Below, piece by piece: positions 1-7,786 of a stretch of 64,000 bases of DNA. Location: the NCBI RefSeq assembly GCF_011612265.2, contig NZ_CP050134.2:2790001-2854000 (forward strand), written 5' to 3'. Each line of letters starts with the position of its first letter. Position 1 is the first letter of the stretch. The notes below the pieces were generated by a model. That model did no database searches and was not told where the DNA came from. It saw nothing but the letters and a program-made list of their open reading frames with translations. The stretch comes from Corynebacterium matruchotii (GTDB taxonomy: Bacteria > Actinomycetota > Actinomycetes > Mycobacteriales > Mycobacteriaceae). The position numbers and the translations under genes were made by a program.

Positions 1-103
1 CGGTCGATGCAATTGCGCGGGCTCAGTGATGGTACTAATGATAGAGAGAAAATTTTTCCCCAACCAGACCAACCACAGCTAATAATGAGGGGGTGAATCG
101 GCA
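1..103. other. Left-edge leader of dnaB
   Basis: No gene is seen in this stretch. It carries a purine-rich run (gagggggtga at about 87-96) just upstream of the dnaB start that can serve as ribosome binding site. Confidence 0.5.
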
Positions 104-1606
104 ATGAGCAGCGACTTTCCCAGCGAACCAGATTTTAGCGACGAACCAGCAGAACCCCCGGCATCCTTGGTACCCATGCCATCCATGTCCGAGGGGTCTC
201 GCCGCAGCCGAGACGGCCGAGGCAGCTGGAGTGGCCGAGGCGGGCGCACCAACGGTCGAGGCGACGACCAAAACTATGATGATTTTCGCCAGCCACCCCA
301 CGATATTGATGCGGAGCAAGGCGTCCTCGGGGCCATGCTCCTGAGCCCCACCCTTGTGGTCGACATCATAGAAACCCTCGTGCCTGATGATTTTTATCGG
401 CCCGCCCACCAGCTCATTTATAACGCCATCATCGACCTGTTCAGTAATAACAAGGAGATCGACCCGCTGATCGTTGCTGGCCGGCTGGACCGCGACAATA
501 ATCTCGAACGTATTGGCGGATCCACCTATTTGCACACGCTGGTGTCGGCAGTGCCCACCGCCGCCAATGCCCGCTACTATGCGGAAATCGTGGCGGAAAA
601 AGCGGTGCTCCGGCGGCTGGTGGCTGCCGGCACCAGGGTAGTGCAGCTCGGCTACGAAGGCACCGAAGGCGCCGAGTTGGAAACCGTGATCGACATGGCG
701 CAACAACAGGTGTTCGATATCGCCCAGCGGCACCATGTGGAAGACTATTCCGTGCTTGCCGACCTGATCCAACCCACCATGGACGAACTTGACCTGATTT
801 CTGTGCAGGGCGGGCTGGCCCGGGGCATCCCCACCGGGTTTGAAGATCTCGACAATCTCACCAATGGGCTCCATGGGGGCCAAATGATTATTGTCGCGGC
901 CCGGCCGGGTGTGGGCAAATCCACCCTGGCGCTGGACTTTGTGCGCTCCTGTGCGATCAAGAACGGCAAGGCCGCGGTCATTTTCTCCCTGGAAATGGCG
1001 AAAAGCGAAATTGTCATGCGCATATTATCCGCCGAGGCTGACGTGAAACTGTCGGACATGCGGTCGGGGCGGATGACCGACCAGGATTGGGCGAAGCTTG
1101 TGAATCGGCTCGACACGATCGAGCATTCCCCCATTTATATTGATGATTCCGCCAGCCTCACCATGATGGAAATCCGGTCGAAGTCACGCAAACTCAAGCA
1201 GGTAGCAGACCTGCAAATGATTGTGGTTGATTATCTTCAACTGATGAGCAGCGGCAAACGAACCGAGTCACGGCAGCAGGAGGTGGCGGAATTCTCCCGC
1301 CAGCTGAAACTCTTGGCGAAGGAACTCGATGTACCATTGGTGGCGATTTCCCAATTGAACCGGGGGCCAGAGTCGCGCACGGATAAACGCCCCCAAATTG
1401 CGGATCTTCGTGAGTCGGGTTCCCTGGAACAGGATGCGGACATAGTGATGTTGCTGTATCGTCCAGATAGTCAGGACAAAGACGACACGCGGGCGGGCGA
1501 AGCAGATATCATTGTGGCGAAGCACCGTGGTGGTCCCATTGATACTGTGCAGGTGGCACATCAACTGCATTTCTCGCGGTTTAAGGATATGGCCCGGCAA
1601 TTATAA
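104..1606 (+). CDS. dnaB: Replicative DNA helicase DnaB
   Basis: This is the hexameric helicase that unwinds DNA ahead of the replisome. The first ~60 residues are a Ser/Arg/Gly-rich extension. The DnaB N-terminal domain starts at PPHDIDAEQ (64-72), and the RecA-like motor domain follows with Walker A ARPGVGKST near 267-275 and the Walker B stretch MIVVDYLQLM near 372-381. At 500 residues it has normal length with no intein, unlike many mycobacterial DnaB proteins. The ATG at 104 follows a G-rich ribosome binding site. It is separated from the downstream paralogue array by a hairpin and looks independently transcribed. The assignment is secure from the motifs and full-length fit. Confidence 0.97.
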   Translation: MSSDFPSEPDFSDEPAEPPASLVPMPSMSEGSRRSRDGRGSWSGRGGRTNGRGDDQNYDDFRQPPHDIDAEQGVLGAMLLSPTLVVDIIETLVPDDFYRPAHQLIYNAIIDLFSNNKEIDPLIVAGRLDRDNNLERIGGSTYLHTLVSAVPTAANARYYAEIVAEKAVLRRLVAAGTRVVQLGYEGTEGAELETVIDMAQQQVFDIAQRHHVEDYSVLADLIQPTMDELDLISVQGGLARGIPTGFEDLDNLTNGLHGGQMIIVAARPGVGKSTLALDFVRSCAIKNGKAAVIFSLEMAKSEIVMRILSAEADVKLSDMRSGRMTDQDWAKLVNRLDTIEHSPIYIDDSASLTMMEIRSKSRKLKQVADLQMIVVDYLQLMSSGKRTESRQQEVAEFSRQLKLLAKELDVPLVAISQLNRGPESRTDKRPQIADLRESGSLEQDADIVMLLYRPDSQDKDDTRAGEADIIVAKHRGGPIDTVQVAHQLHFSRFKDMARQL

Positions 1607-1608
1607 TT

Positions 1609-1625
1609 CACCCCTATTTGGGGTG
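1609..1625 (+). terminator. Hairpin after dnaB
   Basis: CACCCC and GGGGTG arms flank a five-base loop just after the dnaB stop, followed by gtgtttt. It is a weak candidate terminator because the T run is short. Confidence 0.45.
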
Positions 1626-1709
1626 GTGTTTTGCGGAAATATTTAAAAAGAATATTAAATCAGGATATTATTTGTTTGAATAATCTGTTATCATCCAAGC
1701 GGGGTTCAC

Positions 1710-2273
1710 ATGGTATTCCAATTATTTACATCTATTCTCGCCTCGATCGTGGCGTTTTTCGGCGCGATCGTGCCGCTTAATGATGACGTAAAACACTGGT
1801 TTGCCGATATTACCGTCGGCAAAACACTCGACACCGTGTTGCCTGCCGACGCCCATCCGGTGTCGGCAGCCGAGTTGAAAGACGTGCGTTCCGGTAACTG
1901 GATGTCTGTAGTTCGCCCCCAAACCACCACAATGTTTTTCGGGGATTATTACCGCGACGCACCCAAAAAACTACCGAATATTGGGGAAGAATTCGGTGGC
2001 AATGCACCAGCCGATTTACAGCATTTTTCGGGTGGTGCATCATGTAATGGGACCGCCAGCGGGGTATGGTTTGACGGCAATGTGATGCACAAAACCCGCC
2101 AGATCCTTGTCACCAATAATCCCTGCCCAGAGGTGGCAAATACCCGCGACAAAGATGTTCAAGCCTTCCTGAGCGCCAACCCCGAACTCTACCTGGACGG
2201 GCAGGGTCACCTCTACCTCAAGCGCCCCGACGGGGTGGCCTCCGAATGGCAGCGTCCCTGGTTGGTGAAATAA
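1710..2273 (+). CDS. Array paralogue 1, small exported protein of unknown function
   Basis: This is the first of seven tandem paralogues. Residues 1-22 form a hydrophobic N-terminus (MVFQLFTSILASIVAFFGAI) without a clear cleavage site. The Thr/Pro linker seen in later copies is nearly absent. The conserved core then follows: LPADAHPVSAAEL, NWMS, GGASCNG, VWFDGN, a second cysteine (NPCPE), and the C-terminal LYLDGQGHLYLKR-DG-SEWQ block. The two cysteines could form a disulfide outside the cell (inference). I do not recognise the family. It starts at ATG 1710 with a weak ribosome binding site and is separated by 187 bp from paralogue 2, so it may have its own promoter. Confidence 0.75.
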   Translation: MVFQLFTSILASIVAFFGAIVPLNDDVKHWFADITVGKTLDTVLPADAHPVSAAELKDVRSGNWMSVVRPQTTTMFFGDYYRDAPKKLPNIGEEFGGNAPADLQHFSGGASCNGTASGVWFDGNVMHKTRQILVTNNPCPEVANTRDKDVQAFLSANPELYLDGQGHLYLKRPDGVASEWQRPWLVK

Positions 2274-2319
2274 CGCTGATCCCCCCGGATGAGGTAGCAA
2301 ATAGGTCATGGTCGCTATC

Positions 2320-2363
2320 GCCGGCAATACGCAACGATGCAGGACGTTGTGCATATTGCCGGC
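2320..2363. terminator. Long hairpin between paralogues 1 and 2
   Basis: GCCGGCAATA at 2320-2329 pairs perfectly with TATTGCCGGC at 2354-2363, and the inner part (CAACG/CGTTG) extends the stem. No T run follows, so it may be a terminator-like or mRNA-stabilising hairpin. Confidence 0.5.
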
Positions 2364-2460
2364 TTCGTCGTTGCCGTGGGTGAAACGTCGAAAAGCTGAT
2401 CTTGTACGTTGGGAATTAGAACATTATTTTTCCTGATAGTACTGATAGGAAGCTTTTGCT

Positions 2461-3267
2461 GTGATTCTTAAGTTTCTCATGACACTGTTTACGGCGATCC
2501 TGGCATTTTTTGGCCTATCGACGCCGACCCCCACCACGACAATAACTGAAGGACATACCAGGCCGACCGTAGGGCCCCTGACCCGGTCGGCAGCCGCAGA
2601 GCCAACGGACTCGACCACCGTTGTCACGGTCACCCCTCAATCCGGTGGCGTAACTATTCCCGAAGACCCCAACTTCAAGCCCATCAAGGCTGCGGAACCT
2701 ACTGACTCCGCCGTCAAGCTGGTACACACCGCCAAAAAGGACGGTCAGGATCTCCTCAATGGTCGGGAACCCGGCGATGGTGAGGGACCCATCCCAGGAA
2801 GCGCACTCGACACCACCCTGCCGGCCACTGCCCATGTGGCCACCCCGGCGGAAATCGCCCAGGTTCGCACCAAAAACTGGCAGTCCACCGTTCGGGCCAA
2901 CACTGTGCTGAAATTCCAAGGCGCACCCACCAGCAGCGACTGGGACTGGCTGCACCAGTACTATGCGGCCAAGCCGCCGAAGGAGAAAATTCCCGAGGCC
3001 GACGCCATCAATGCCTTCGCCGGCAGCAGCTGCAACGGTCGCGGCGCCGGAATTGCCTGGTTTAAGGGCGCCGAACTGCACTACTACCTGACCGACCGGG
3101 GCGCCCAATGGCATCGGGAATGCGACAACACCAGCGATGTCCAGCATGCCGAAGCCCTGAACTACATTGTGGGCCGCCCAACCGTATACCTGGACGGAAA
3201 CGGCACCATGTACCTGAAGCGGCTAGCAGACGGCAAGGTCAGCCAATGGCGGGAGGTGCGCGGCTAA
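2461..3267 (+). CDS. Array paralogue 2, small exported protein with long linker
   Basis: At 268 residues this is the longest member of the array. It begins at GTG 2461 with an AGGA box about 10 bases upstream. Residues 1-20 (ILKFLMTLFTAILAFFGLS) match the hydrophobic MIFKxF-type N-terminus. An approximately 90-residue Thr/Pro/Asp-rich linker follows and contains two copies of an AAEPTDS-like phrase (near 45 and 80). The core then repeats the family pattern: LPATAHVATPAEI, NWQST, GSSCNG, AWFKGAE, REC, and VYLDGNGTMYLKR-DGKVSQW. The protein is presumably secreted or anchored with a flexible stalk. Its function is unknown. Confidence 0.75.
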   Translation: MILKFLMTLFTAILAFFGLSTPTPTTTITEGHTRPTVGPLTRSAAAEPTDSTTVVTVTPQSGGVTIPEDPNFKPIKAAEPTDSAVKLVHTAKKDGQDLLNGREPGDGEGPIPGSALDTTLPATAHVATPAEIAQVRTKNWQSTVRANTVLKFQGAPTSSDWDWLHQYYAAKPPKEKIPEADAINAFAGSSCNGRGAGIAWFKGAELHYYLTDRGAQWHRECDNTSDVQHAEALNYIVGRPTVYLDGNGTMYLKRLADGKVSQWREVRG

Positions 3268-3452
3268 CATGCCTCAACCCGGGGGACTAAGAGGTCATAC
3301 ATCATACGTTTTTCCTATGGATAATTCCCCTCGATCTGGGGCAATAGCATATGGTACGGGTATATTAGTACATATTCTAATTGTTAAAACCTATGGTCTG
3401 GTAGTTGGGAATCCGGCCTATAGGCAAAACAGAGGATCGTAAGGAAGAACCT

Positions 3453-4097
3453 ATGAAGACGAAGATTTTCGCCGCCGGCATCGCTGCCGTGACTGTGGGG
3501 GTGCTGGCGCCGATCCCAGCAATGGGCGTCGACAAGTCCAGCGACAGCGTATCGACGAGCATGACCACAACACCCCGGGACATCATCGACGACTGGCACA
3601 AACCGCACCCGGTTCCGCCGCTCAGCGGCACAATGCCAGCCGGAACCCACGCTGCCACCGCCGCCGACATGCAGAAATTCGTGACCAAGAACTGGGTATC
3701 CACCGTCAGCACCGCGAAACTCGACTTCACCCAGTCGAAACTGTACAAGGGGAACGAAGCCGAATTTCGGACCACATTCCGCAAAGCGGAGCAGAAATTC
3801 AATGGCAACGTGCCAGACACCGCCCGCACATTTGGCGGCGGCTCCACCTGCCGGGGCGGCCTGGTGCTGGTGTGGTTCGAAAACGACAACGTGATGCGGT
3901 TCATTGATGCGGGCCCCACCATTGCCGTTGCTTGCCAAACAGAGGTAGAGGAGCAAGACCGGGAGCTGCAAACCTACCTGAAACAGTCCACCATCTACTT
4001 CAATGAGGTCGGCGACCACATGTACTTGAAGCGGGCCTCGGATGGGGCCGTCAGCCACTGGAAACTCGCCGACGCGGAAACGGTGAATCGATCATGA
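3453..4097 (+). CDS. Array paralogue 3, with a standard Sec signal peptide
   Basis: The ATG at 3453 is chosen over an upstream TTG in frame because an AAGGAAG ribosome binding site sits 5-6 bases before it. Unlike its six siblings it begins with a normal Sec signal peptide (MKTKIFAAGIAAVTVGVLAP, likely cut after AMG near residue 25). The core follows: MPAGTHAATAADMQKFVTK, NWVST, GGGSTCRGG, VWFEND, ACQ, and IYFNEVGDHMYLKR-DGAVSHWK. Its stop overlaps the start of paralogue 4 (ATGA), so the two are translationally coupled. It heads a likely five-gene operon. The signal peptide supports the idea that the whole family acts outside the membrane. Confidence 0.8.
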   Translation: MKTKIFAAGIAAVTVGVLAPIPAMGVDKSSDSVSTSMTTTPRDIIDDWHKPHPVPPLSGTMPAGTHAATAADMQKFVTKNWVSTVSTAKLDFTQSKLYKGNEAEFRTTFRKAEQKFNGNVPDTARTFGGGSTCRGGLVLVWFENDNVMRFIDAGPTIAVACQTEVEEQDRELQTYLKQSTIYFNEVGDHMYLKRASDGAVSHWKLADAETVNRS

Positions 4098-4768
4098 TCT
4101 TTAAAATCTTCGCCACCCTCCTCGCGGCAGTCTTAGGGTTCTTGGGACTGCAACAACCCTCGACATCGTCGGCGCCTCCCACGGCCGCCAGCACCACCAG
4201 TGCGGCGGTGACCTCGGAACCCACCAGCACATCGACGCAGGTGAGCACATCGGTGCCCACCACCGCACCAGTCGTGGCGGTGCCGGAATTTGGGATGCGG
4301 CTCGTCCCCGCGCTGCCGGCCAACGCCCACCCTGGCACCGAGGCTGACATGCAGAAATTCGTCACCAACCTGTGGGTGTCCCCCGACAGCACCGATGCGA
4401 AAATCGACTTTTCTCAATCGAAGCTGTACAAGGATTATCCCCCAATGGATTTCCTGCGCGACTTCGGGCCCCGGATTGCTAAACAGCTGAAAGATACAAC
4501 CGTGCCGGACAACACCCGCAGCTATGTGGGCGGTACCATGTGCCCCAAGCTGCGGGGATTGGCGTGGTTCGAAGGCAACCGCATCCACACCATGAGCTGG
4601 TGGAAAACATACCCGGCCAAAGGCTGCGGGATGGTTCCGCAAATTGAGGATACGGAATTCCAAAATTTCCTCAAGAACGCCACCCTGTATTTCAATGCCG
4701 CAGGTGACCGTGTCTATGTTGAACGCCACACCGACGGTGCCATCAGCGAATGGAAACTCCATAGCTAA
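4094..4768 (+). CDS. Array paralogue 4, small exported protein
   Basis: Its start overlaps the stop of paralogue 3 by four bases. Residues 1-20 (MIFKIFATLLAAVLGFLGLQ) form the typical hydrophobic N-terminus, followed by a Ser/Thr-rich linker (about 22-60). The core contains LPANAHPGTEADMQKFVTN, LWVS, GGTMCPK, AWFEGN, a second Cys (GCG) and LYFNAAGDRVYVER-DGAISEWK. It is closest by eye to paralogue 3 in the LDFTQSKLYK / IDFSQSKLYK segment, which suggests a recent duplication. The function is unknown. Confidence 0.75.
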   Translation: MIFKIFATLLAAVLGFLGLQQPSTSSAPPTAASTTSAAVTSEPTSTSTQVSTSVPTTAPVVAVPEFGMRLVPALPANAHPGTEADMQKFVTNLWVSPDSTDAKIDFSQSKLYKDYPPMDFLRDFGPRIAKQLKDTTVPDNTRSYVGGTMCPKLRGLAWFEGNRIHTMSWWKTYPAKGCGMVPQIEDTEFQNFLKNATLYFNAAGDRVYVERHTDGAISEWKLHS

Positions 4769-4798
4769 CCCACGGAAGATGCCAGCGAGGACAAACTC

Positions 4799-5443
4799 AT
4801 GATTTTCAAGATCTTTGCCACAATCGTCGCATTCATCATGGGTTTGTTAGGGCTGCACCAGCAACCGCCGCAACCAACCACGCCGATCACGCCTGCTACG
4901 CGGACAGCGCAACCGGAGGCTTCCGTGAAACCGGCCCAGCCCACCTCTACCAGCGCCACCAGCACCATTAGCGTACCGGCGACATCGACCCCGATTCCGC
5001 CCCGGCCACCACTGATGGCGCTGTCGGATCTGCCGAGTGGTTTACACCAAGCAACCGATGCGGAAATGCAAAAACTCACCACTCACCGGTGGGTTTCCAC
5101 CAGCCCGCTGATCTTCCGGGTCAATAATTACGCCGAAATAGACTTCACCACCAACCACGACACAAGTAGTTCCCGCCGAGTATTCTCCGGTGGCACCAAG
5201 TGCTGCACGGTGCAGGGAACCGTTCTGGTGGCACGCAACACCATCAGCATCACCGCCTGGGGAGACTCAAGAAAAACTGCCTGTGACCCGCAAGTCTTGG
5301 CGGTGGAAGACACAGAATTCCGGGAATTCTTGGACCACTCCACTGTGTACTTCAACTCTGATGGCAGCAGCATGTATCTGAAACGAAGTTCAGATGGTGC
5401 CGTCAATGAATGGAAACTAGCTGATAACCAACATGTGAGGTAG
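4799..5443 (+). CDS. Array paralogue 5, small exported protein
   Basis: It starts at ATG 4799 with a gagg box about 8 bases upstream, 30 bp after paralogue 4. The N-terminus MIFKIFATIVAFIMGLLGLH is hydrophobic and is followed by a Pro/Thr linker to about residue 70. The core has LPSGLHQATDAEMQKLTTH, RWVST, GGTKCCTVQG (two adjacent cysteines, unusual for the family), ACD, and VYFNSDGSSMYLKR-DGAVNEWK. The extra cysteine gives an odd number, so disulfide pairing may differ from its siblings. The function is unknown. Confidence 0.75.
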   Translation: MIFKIFATIVAFIMGLLGLHQQPPQPTTPITPATRTAQPEASVKPAQPTSTSATSTISVPATSTPIPPRPPLMALSDLPSGLHQATDAEMQKLTTHRWVSTSPLIFRVNNYAEIDFTTNHDTSSSRRVFSGGTKCCTVQGTVLVARNTISITAWGDSRKTACDPQVLAVEDTEFREFLDHSTVYFNSDGSSMYLKRSSDGAVNEWKLADNQHVR

Positions 5444-5448
5444 GAAAC

Positions 5449-6120
5449 ATGATTTTCAAACTGTTTGACATGATTGTCGCAGCCATAATAGCGCTATTGG
5501 GCGTGAATGTGCCTGGACCGACGATACAGCCGACGGCGTCGCAAAGCAACGCCACCACGGTACAACCGCAGCCCACAGGCACGAAGGTCACCAGCACCCC
5601 GGCCACCCCCACGCCAACAGTGCCGGTGCCGAAGACGATCGGTGGGGCAACGCTGCCGGCCGATGCGCACCCCGCCACCGATGCCGACCTTCAGAAGTTC
5701 ATGCATAACGAGTGGATTTCCACCGCCTACAAGAAGGCTTCGCTGAATTTCTACGAATCGACACGCTTCATCCTCAAGGGCAATGAACTGGATTCGCGCC
5801 AGGCAAATGGCAATAACGCGACACCCAACGACGTTGGTTTCATCCCCGATGATGCCCGCAGCTTCACCGGCATTCCGGTATGCAACACGGCTGTGTCCTG
5901 GGCAGCGTTCGAAAAGAACGTGATGCAGGTGTACTGGGGCCCAATGACCGAAAAGGCCTGCGGCGATGAGACCTTGTTGGATGAGGACATCATGAAGCAT
6001 TTCAGCTCCAGGCCCAGCCTGTACTTCAATGCTGATGCCACCTATGTGTATGTGCAGGGCGGCGGCACCATCAGCGAGTGGAAGTATAACGAGCACCCAA
6101 CTCCCAAAGCCAGCAAGTAA
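5449..6120 (+). CDS. Array paralogue 6, small exported protein
   Basis: It lies five bases after paralogue 5 with an AGGAAA ribosome binding site. The N-terminus MIFKLFDMIVAAIIALLGVN is hydrophobic and the linker is Thr/Pro/Val-rich. The core has LPADAHPATDADLQKFMHN, EWIST, IPVCNT, AAFEKN, ACGDE and LYFNADATYVYVQG, where the usual K-R/D-G turn is reduced to QGGGT before ISEWK. It is the most divergent member at the C-terminal block. It is very likely co-transcribed with its neighbours. The function is unknown. Confidence 0.75.
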   Translation: MIFKLFDMIVAAIIALLGVNVPGPTIQPTASQSNATTVQPQPTGTKVTSTPATPTPTVPVPKTIGGATLPADAHPATDADLQKFMHNEWISTAYKKASLNFYESTRFILKGNELDSRQANGNNATPNDVGFIPDDARSFTGIPVCNTAVSWAAFEKNVMQVYWGPMTEKACGDETLLDEDIMKHFSSRPSLYFNADATYVYVQGGGTISEWKYNEHPTPKASK

Positions 6121-6149
6121 TTTTCACCACCTTTTGGAGGAGAAACACC

Positions 6150-6782
6150 ATGATTTTCAAACTCTTTGCCCTGATAGTCGCGGCAGTTACCGGACTGCTA
6201 GGCCTGCTAGGAATGCACCAGCCGGTCCCGAAGCCGTTGCCGACTCCCTCGACGCCAACCTCAACGCCGACCTCGACCGCATCGTCGGATTCCACCGGGG
6301 TGCCGGCCCCGAGCACGTCGGTGACCGCAGTACCGGAACCGTTGCGGCCGGTGGCGATGGATATGCCGGCCGGCACGCATCCCGCCACCAAGGCCGACAT
6401 GAGTAAATTCCTGTCGCACAACTGGGCCTCCACCGCGAATAAATATGCCGTGATCTATATGGGCAAGTCCCAGCCCTTTGACGGCACCGAGGAGATCAAG
6501 AAGGAATTCAACGGCAACGTGCCGGAAGGCCTGCGGATGCTTACGTACGATCCAACCTGCAACGCGGTTCAGACCGCGGTGTGGTTTGACGGCAATACGA
6601 TGCGAACCACCGCCTGGGGCATGCAAACTCTGCGCGGCTGCCAAATTGATGTGGAGAAGCAGAGCGAAGAATTCCAGACGTTCATGAAGCAATCCGACAT
6701 CTACTTCAATGCCGCTGGTGATCGTGCTTATTTGAAGCGCACCGACGGCAAAGTGAGTGAATGGATCATCGCTACCAATTAA
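6150..6782 (+). CDS. Array paralogue 7, small exported protein
   Basis: This is the last member of the array, starting at ATG 6150 behind a strong GGAGGAG ribosome binding site. The N-terminus MIFKLFALIVAAVTGLLGLL is hydrophobic and the linker is Thr/Ser/Pro-rich (about 25-65). The core shows MPAGTHPATKADMSKFLSH, NWASTA, DPTCNA, VWFDGN, GCQ and IYFNAAGDRAYLKR-DGKVSEW. The operon ends with a strong intrinsic terminator directly after this gene. The function is unknown. Confidence 0.78.
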   Translation: MIFKLFALIVAAVTGLLGLLGMHQPVPKPLPTPSTPTSTPTSTASSDSTGVPAPSTSVTAVPEPLRPVAMDMPAGTHPATKADMSKFLSHNWASTANKYAVIYMGKSQPFDGTEEIKKEFNGNVPEGLRMLTYDPTCNAVQTAVWFDGNTMRTTAWGMQTLRGCQIDVEKQSEEFQTFMKQSDIYFNAAGDRAYLKRTDGKVSEWIIATN

Positions 6783-6795
6783 GCTTTGCGACGCC

Positions 6796-6825
6796 AAAAA
6801 TCCCCACTTTCGGGTGGGGATTTTT
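6796..6825. terminator. Bidirectional intrinsic terminator
   Basis: ATCCCCAC (6800-6807) pairs with GTGGGGAT (6814-6821), flanked by A5 on the left and T5 on the right, so it can end both the paralogue array (+) and the copA-linked transcript (-). Confidence 0.85.
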
Positions 6826-6852
6826 CTTGCGTCTTATGGGAGTCTCACGGTC

Positions 6853-7758
6853 TTATTCCCGCAATTCGGCAATGATGACGACCCCATCGCCCCGGTGGGC
6901 CGCGGCTCCATAAAACCGTTTGAGCCTGGTAAACGTGTCCATCGCCCACCCGTCGGGAACCCCCAAATGGGTGCTGGGCCCCTGTAGTGGTTTGAGGTTC
7001 ATATTCGGCAAATCCGCCATGATAGTGATGACGATCTTGGGATCATTGACGGTCACCCAGGTATCCCAAGAGCACCAGCCCGTGATCATGCTATTCAATG
7101 GGTCGGCACCCCACCCCAGGAGCATGAGCGGCACCCAATAATGGTGGGTGATAGCCATCGAAGGGTAGCGGGTTTGATGCATGAGTTGGTGGGCGTCATG
7201 GGTGTAGGTGGGCGAATAACAAAGATTATCGAGCACCCGTGCGGGCACCGCGTGGTAGTGGAGAACCAATTCCGCGGGCCGTTTCGCCACCGGTGCTGAT
7301 GCGGGTGGATCCTCGGGGAAAACAAGCTTTTTAAACCGGGTCACCTGCTCAACGGTTTCGGTGCTCATCCCCGGCAGCGGGTATTGCCACCGCCCAGCAA
7401 CATTCGGGTACTGGCACGTGGAGACGAAAAACTCTTCCCCGGAAAACACCAGTTCGGCGTTTCGGGTTGCACCGAAATCCGACTCCTCCGTGACAAACCG
7501 AACCTGATTATGGGACAAATAAAATGGCTCTGTTTCCCTAGGATCAACAGTCCAGCCTTCGAAAAAGGCGTTTTGATTAGAGTGGCGGAGTTCCACCTTG
7601 GCGTTACGAATATAAAACTCGTAGTAGGAGCCATACCACATGGATACGCAGGCCGGGATATAAATATCGTTACCAAAGTAATAGGCGTGGTGGTCGATCC
7701 ACAGCTCATCACGGACGGTTTCCGCCACATATGTGAGGAATTCTTCGCTGGTTATCAT
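6853..7758 (-). CDS. Unknown protein downstream of copA
   Basis: The ATG at 7758 (MITSEEFLTYVAETV) is preferred over an in-frame TTG four codons upstream because a GGGA box lies a few bases before it. The product is about 301 residues and rich in Trp, Tyr and His (for example WIDHHAYYFGNDIYIP near the N-terminus, and ITHHYWVPLMLLGWGADP near two thirds). It has no obvious signal peptide or membrane segment. I do not recognise a family. It starts only 28 bases after the copA stop on the same strand, so it is probably co-transcribed with copA and could relate to copper, though nothing in the sequence proves that. Confidence 0.65.
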   Translation of the reverse strand: MITSEEFLTYVAETVRDELWIDHHAYYFGNDIYIPACVSMWYGSYYEFYIRNAKVELRHSNQNAFFEGWTVDPRETEPFYLSHNQVRFVTEESDFGATRNAELVFSGEEFFVSTCQYPNVAGRWQYPLPGMSTETVEQVTRFKKLVFPEDPPASAPVAKRPAELVLHYHAVPARVLDNLCYSPTYTHDAHQLMHQTRYPSMAITHHYWVPLMLLGWGADPLNSMITGWCSWDTWVTVNDPKIVITIMADLPNMNLKPLQGPSTHLGVPDGWAMDTFTRLKRFYGAAAHRGDGVVIIAELRE

Positions 7759-7786
7759 GTGTTTTCCCAAACTTGTTTCAGCACAG

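Noticed and set aside
35..883. Long open frame on the minus strand opposite dnaB
   Set aside because: It lies wholly antisense to the strongly conserved dnaB, has no recognisable domain and mirrors its codon pattern.
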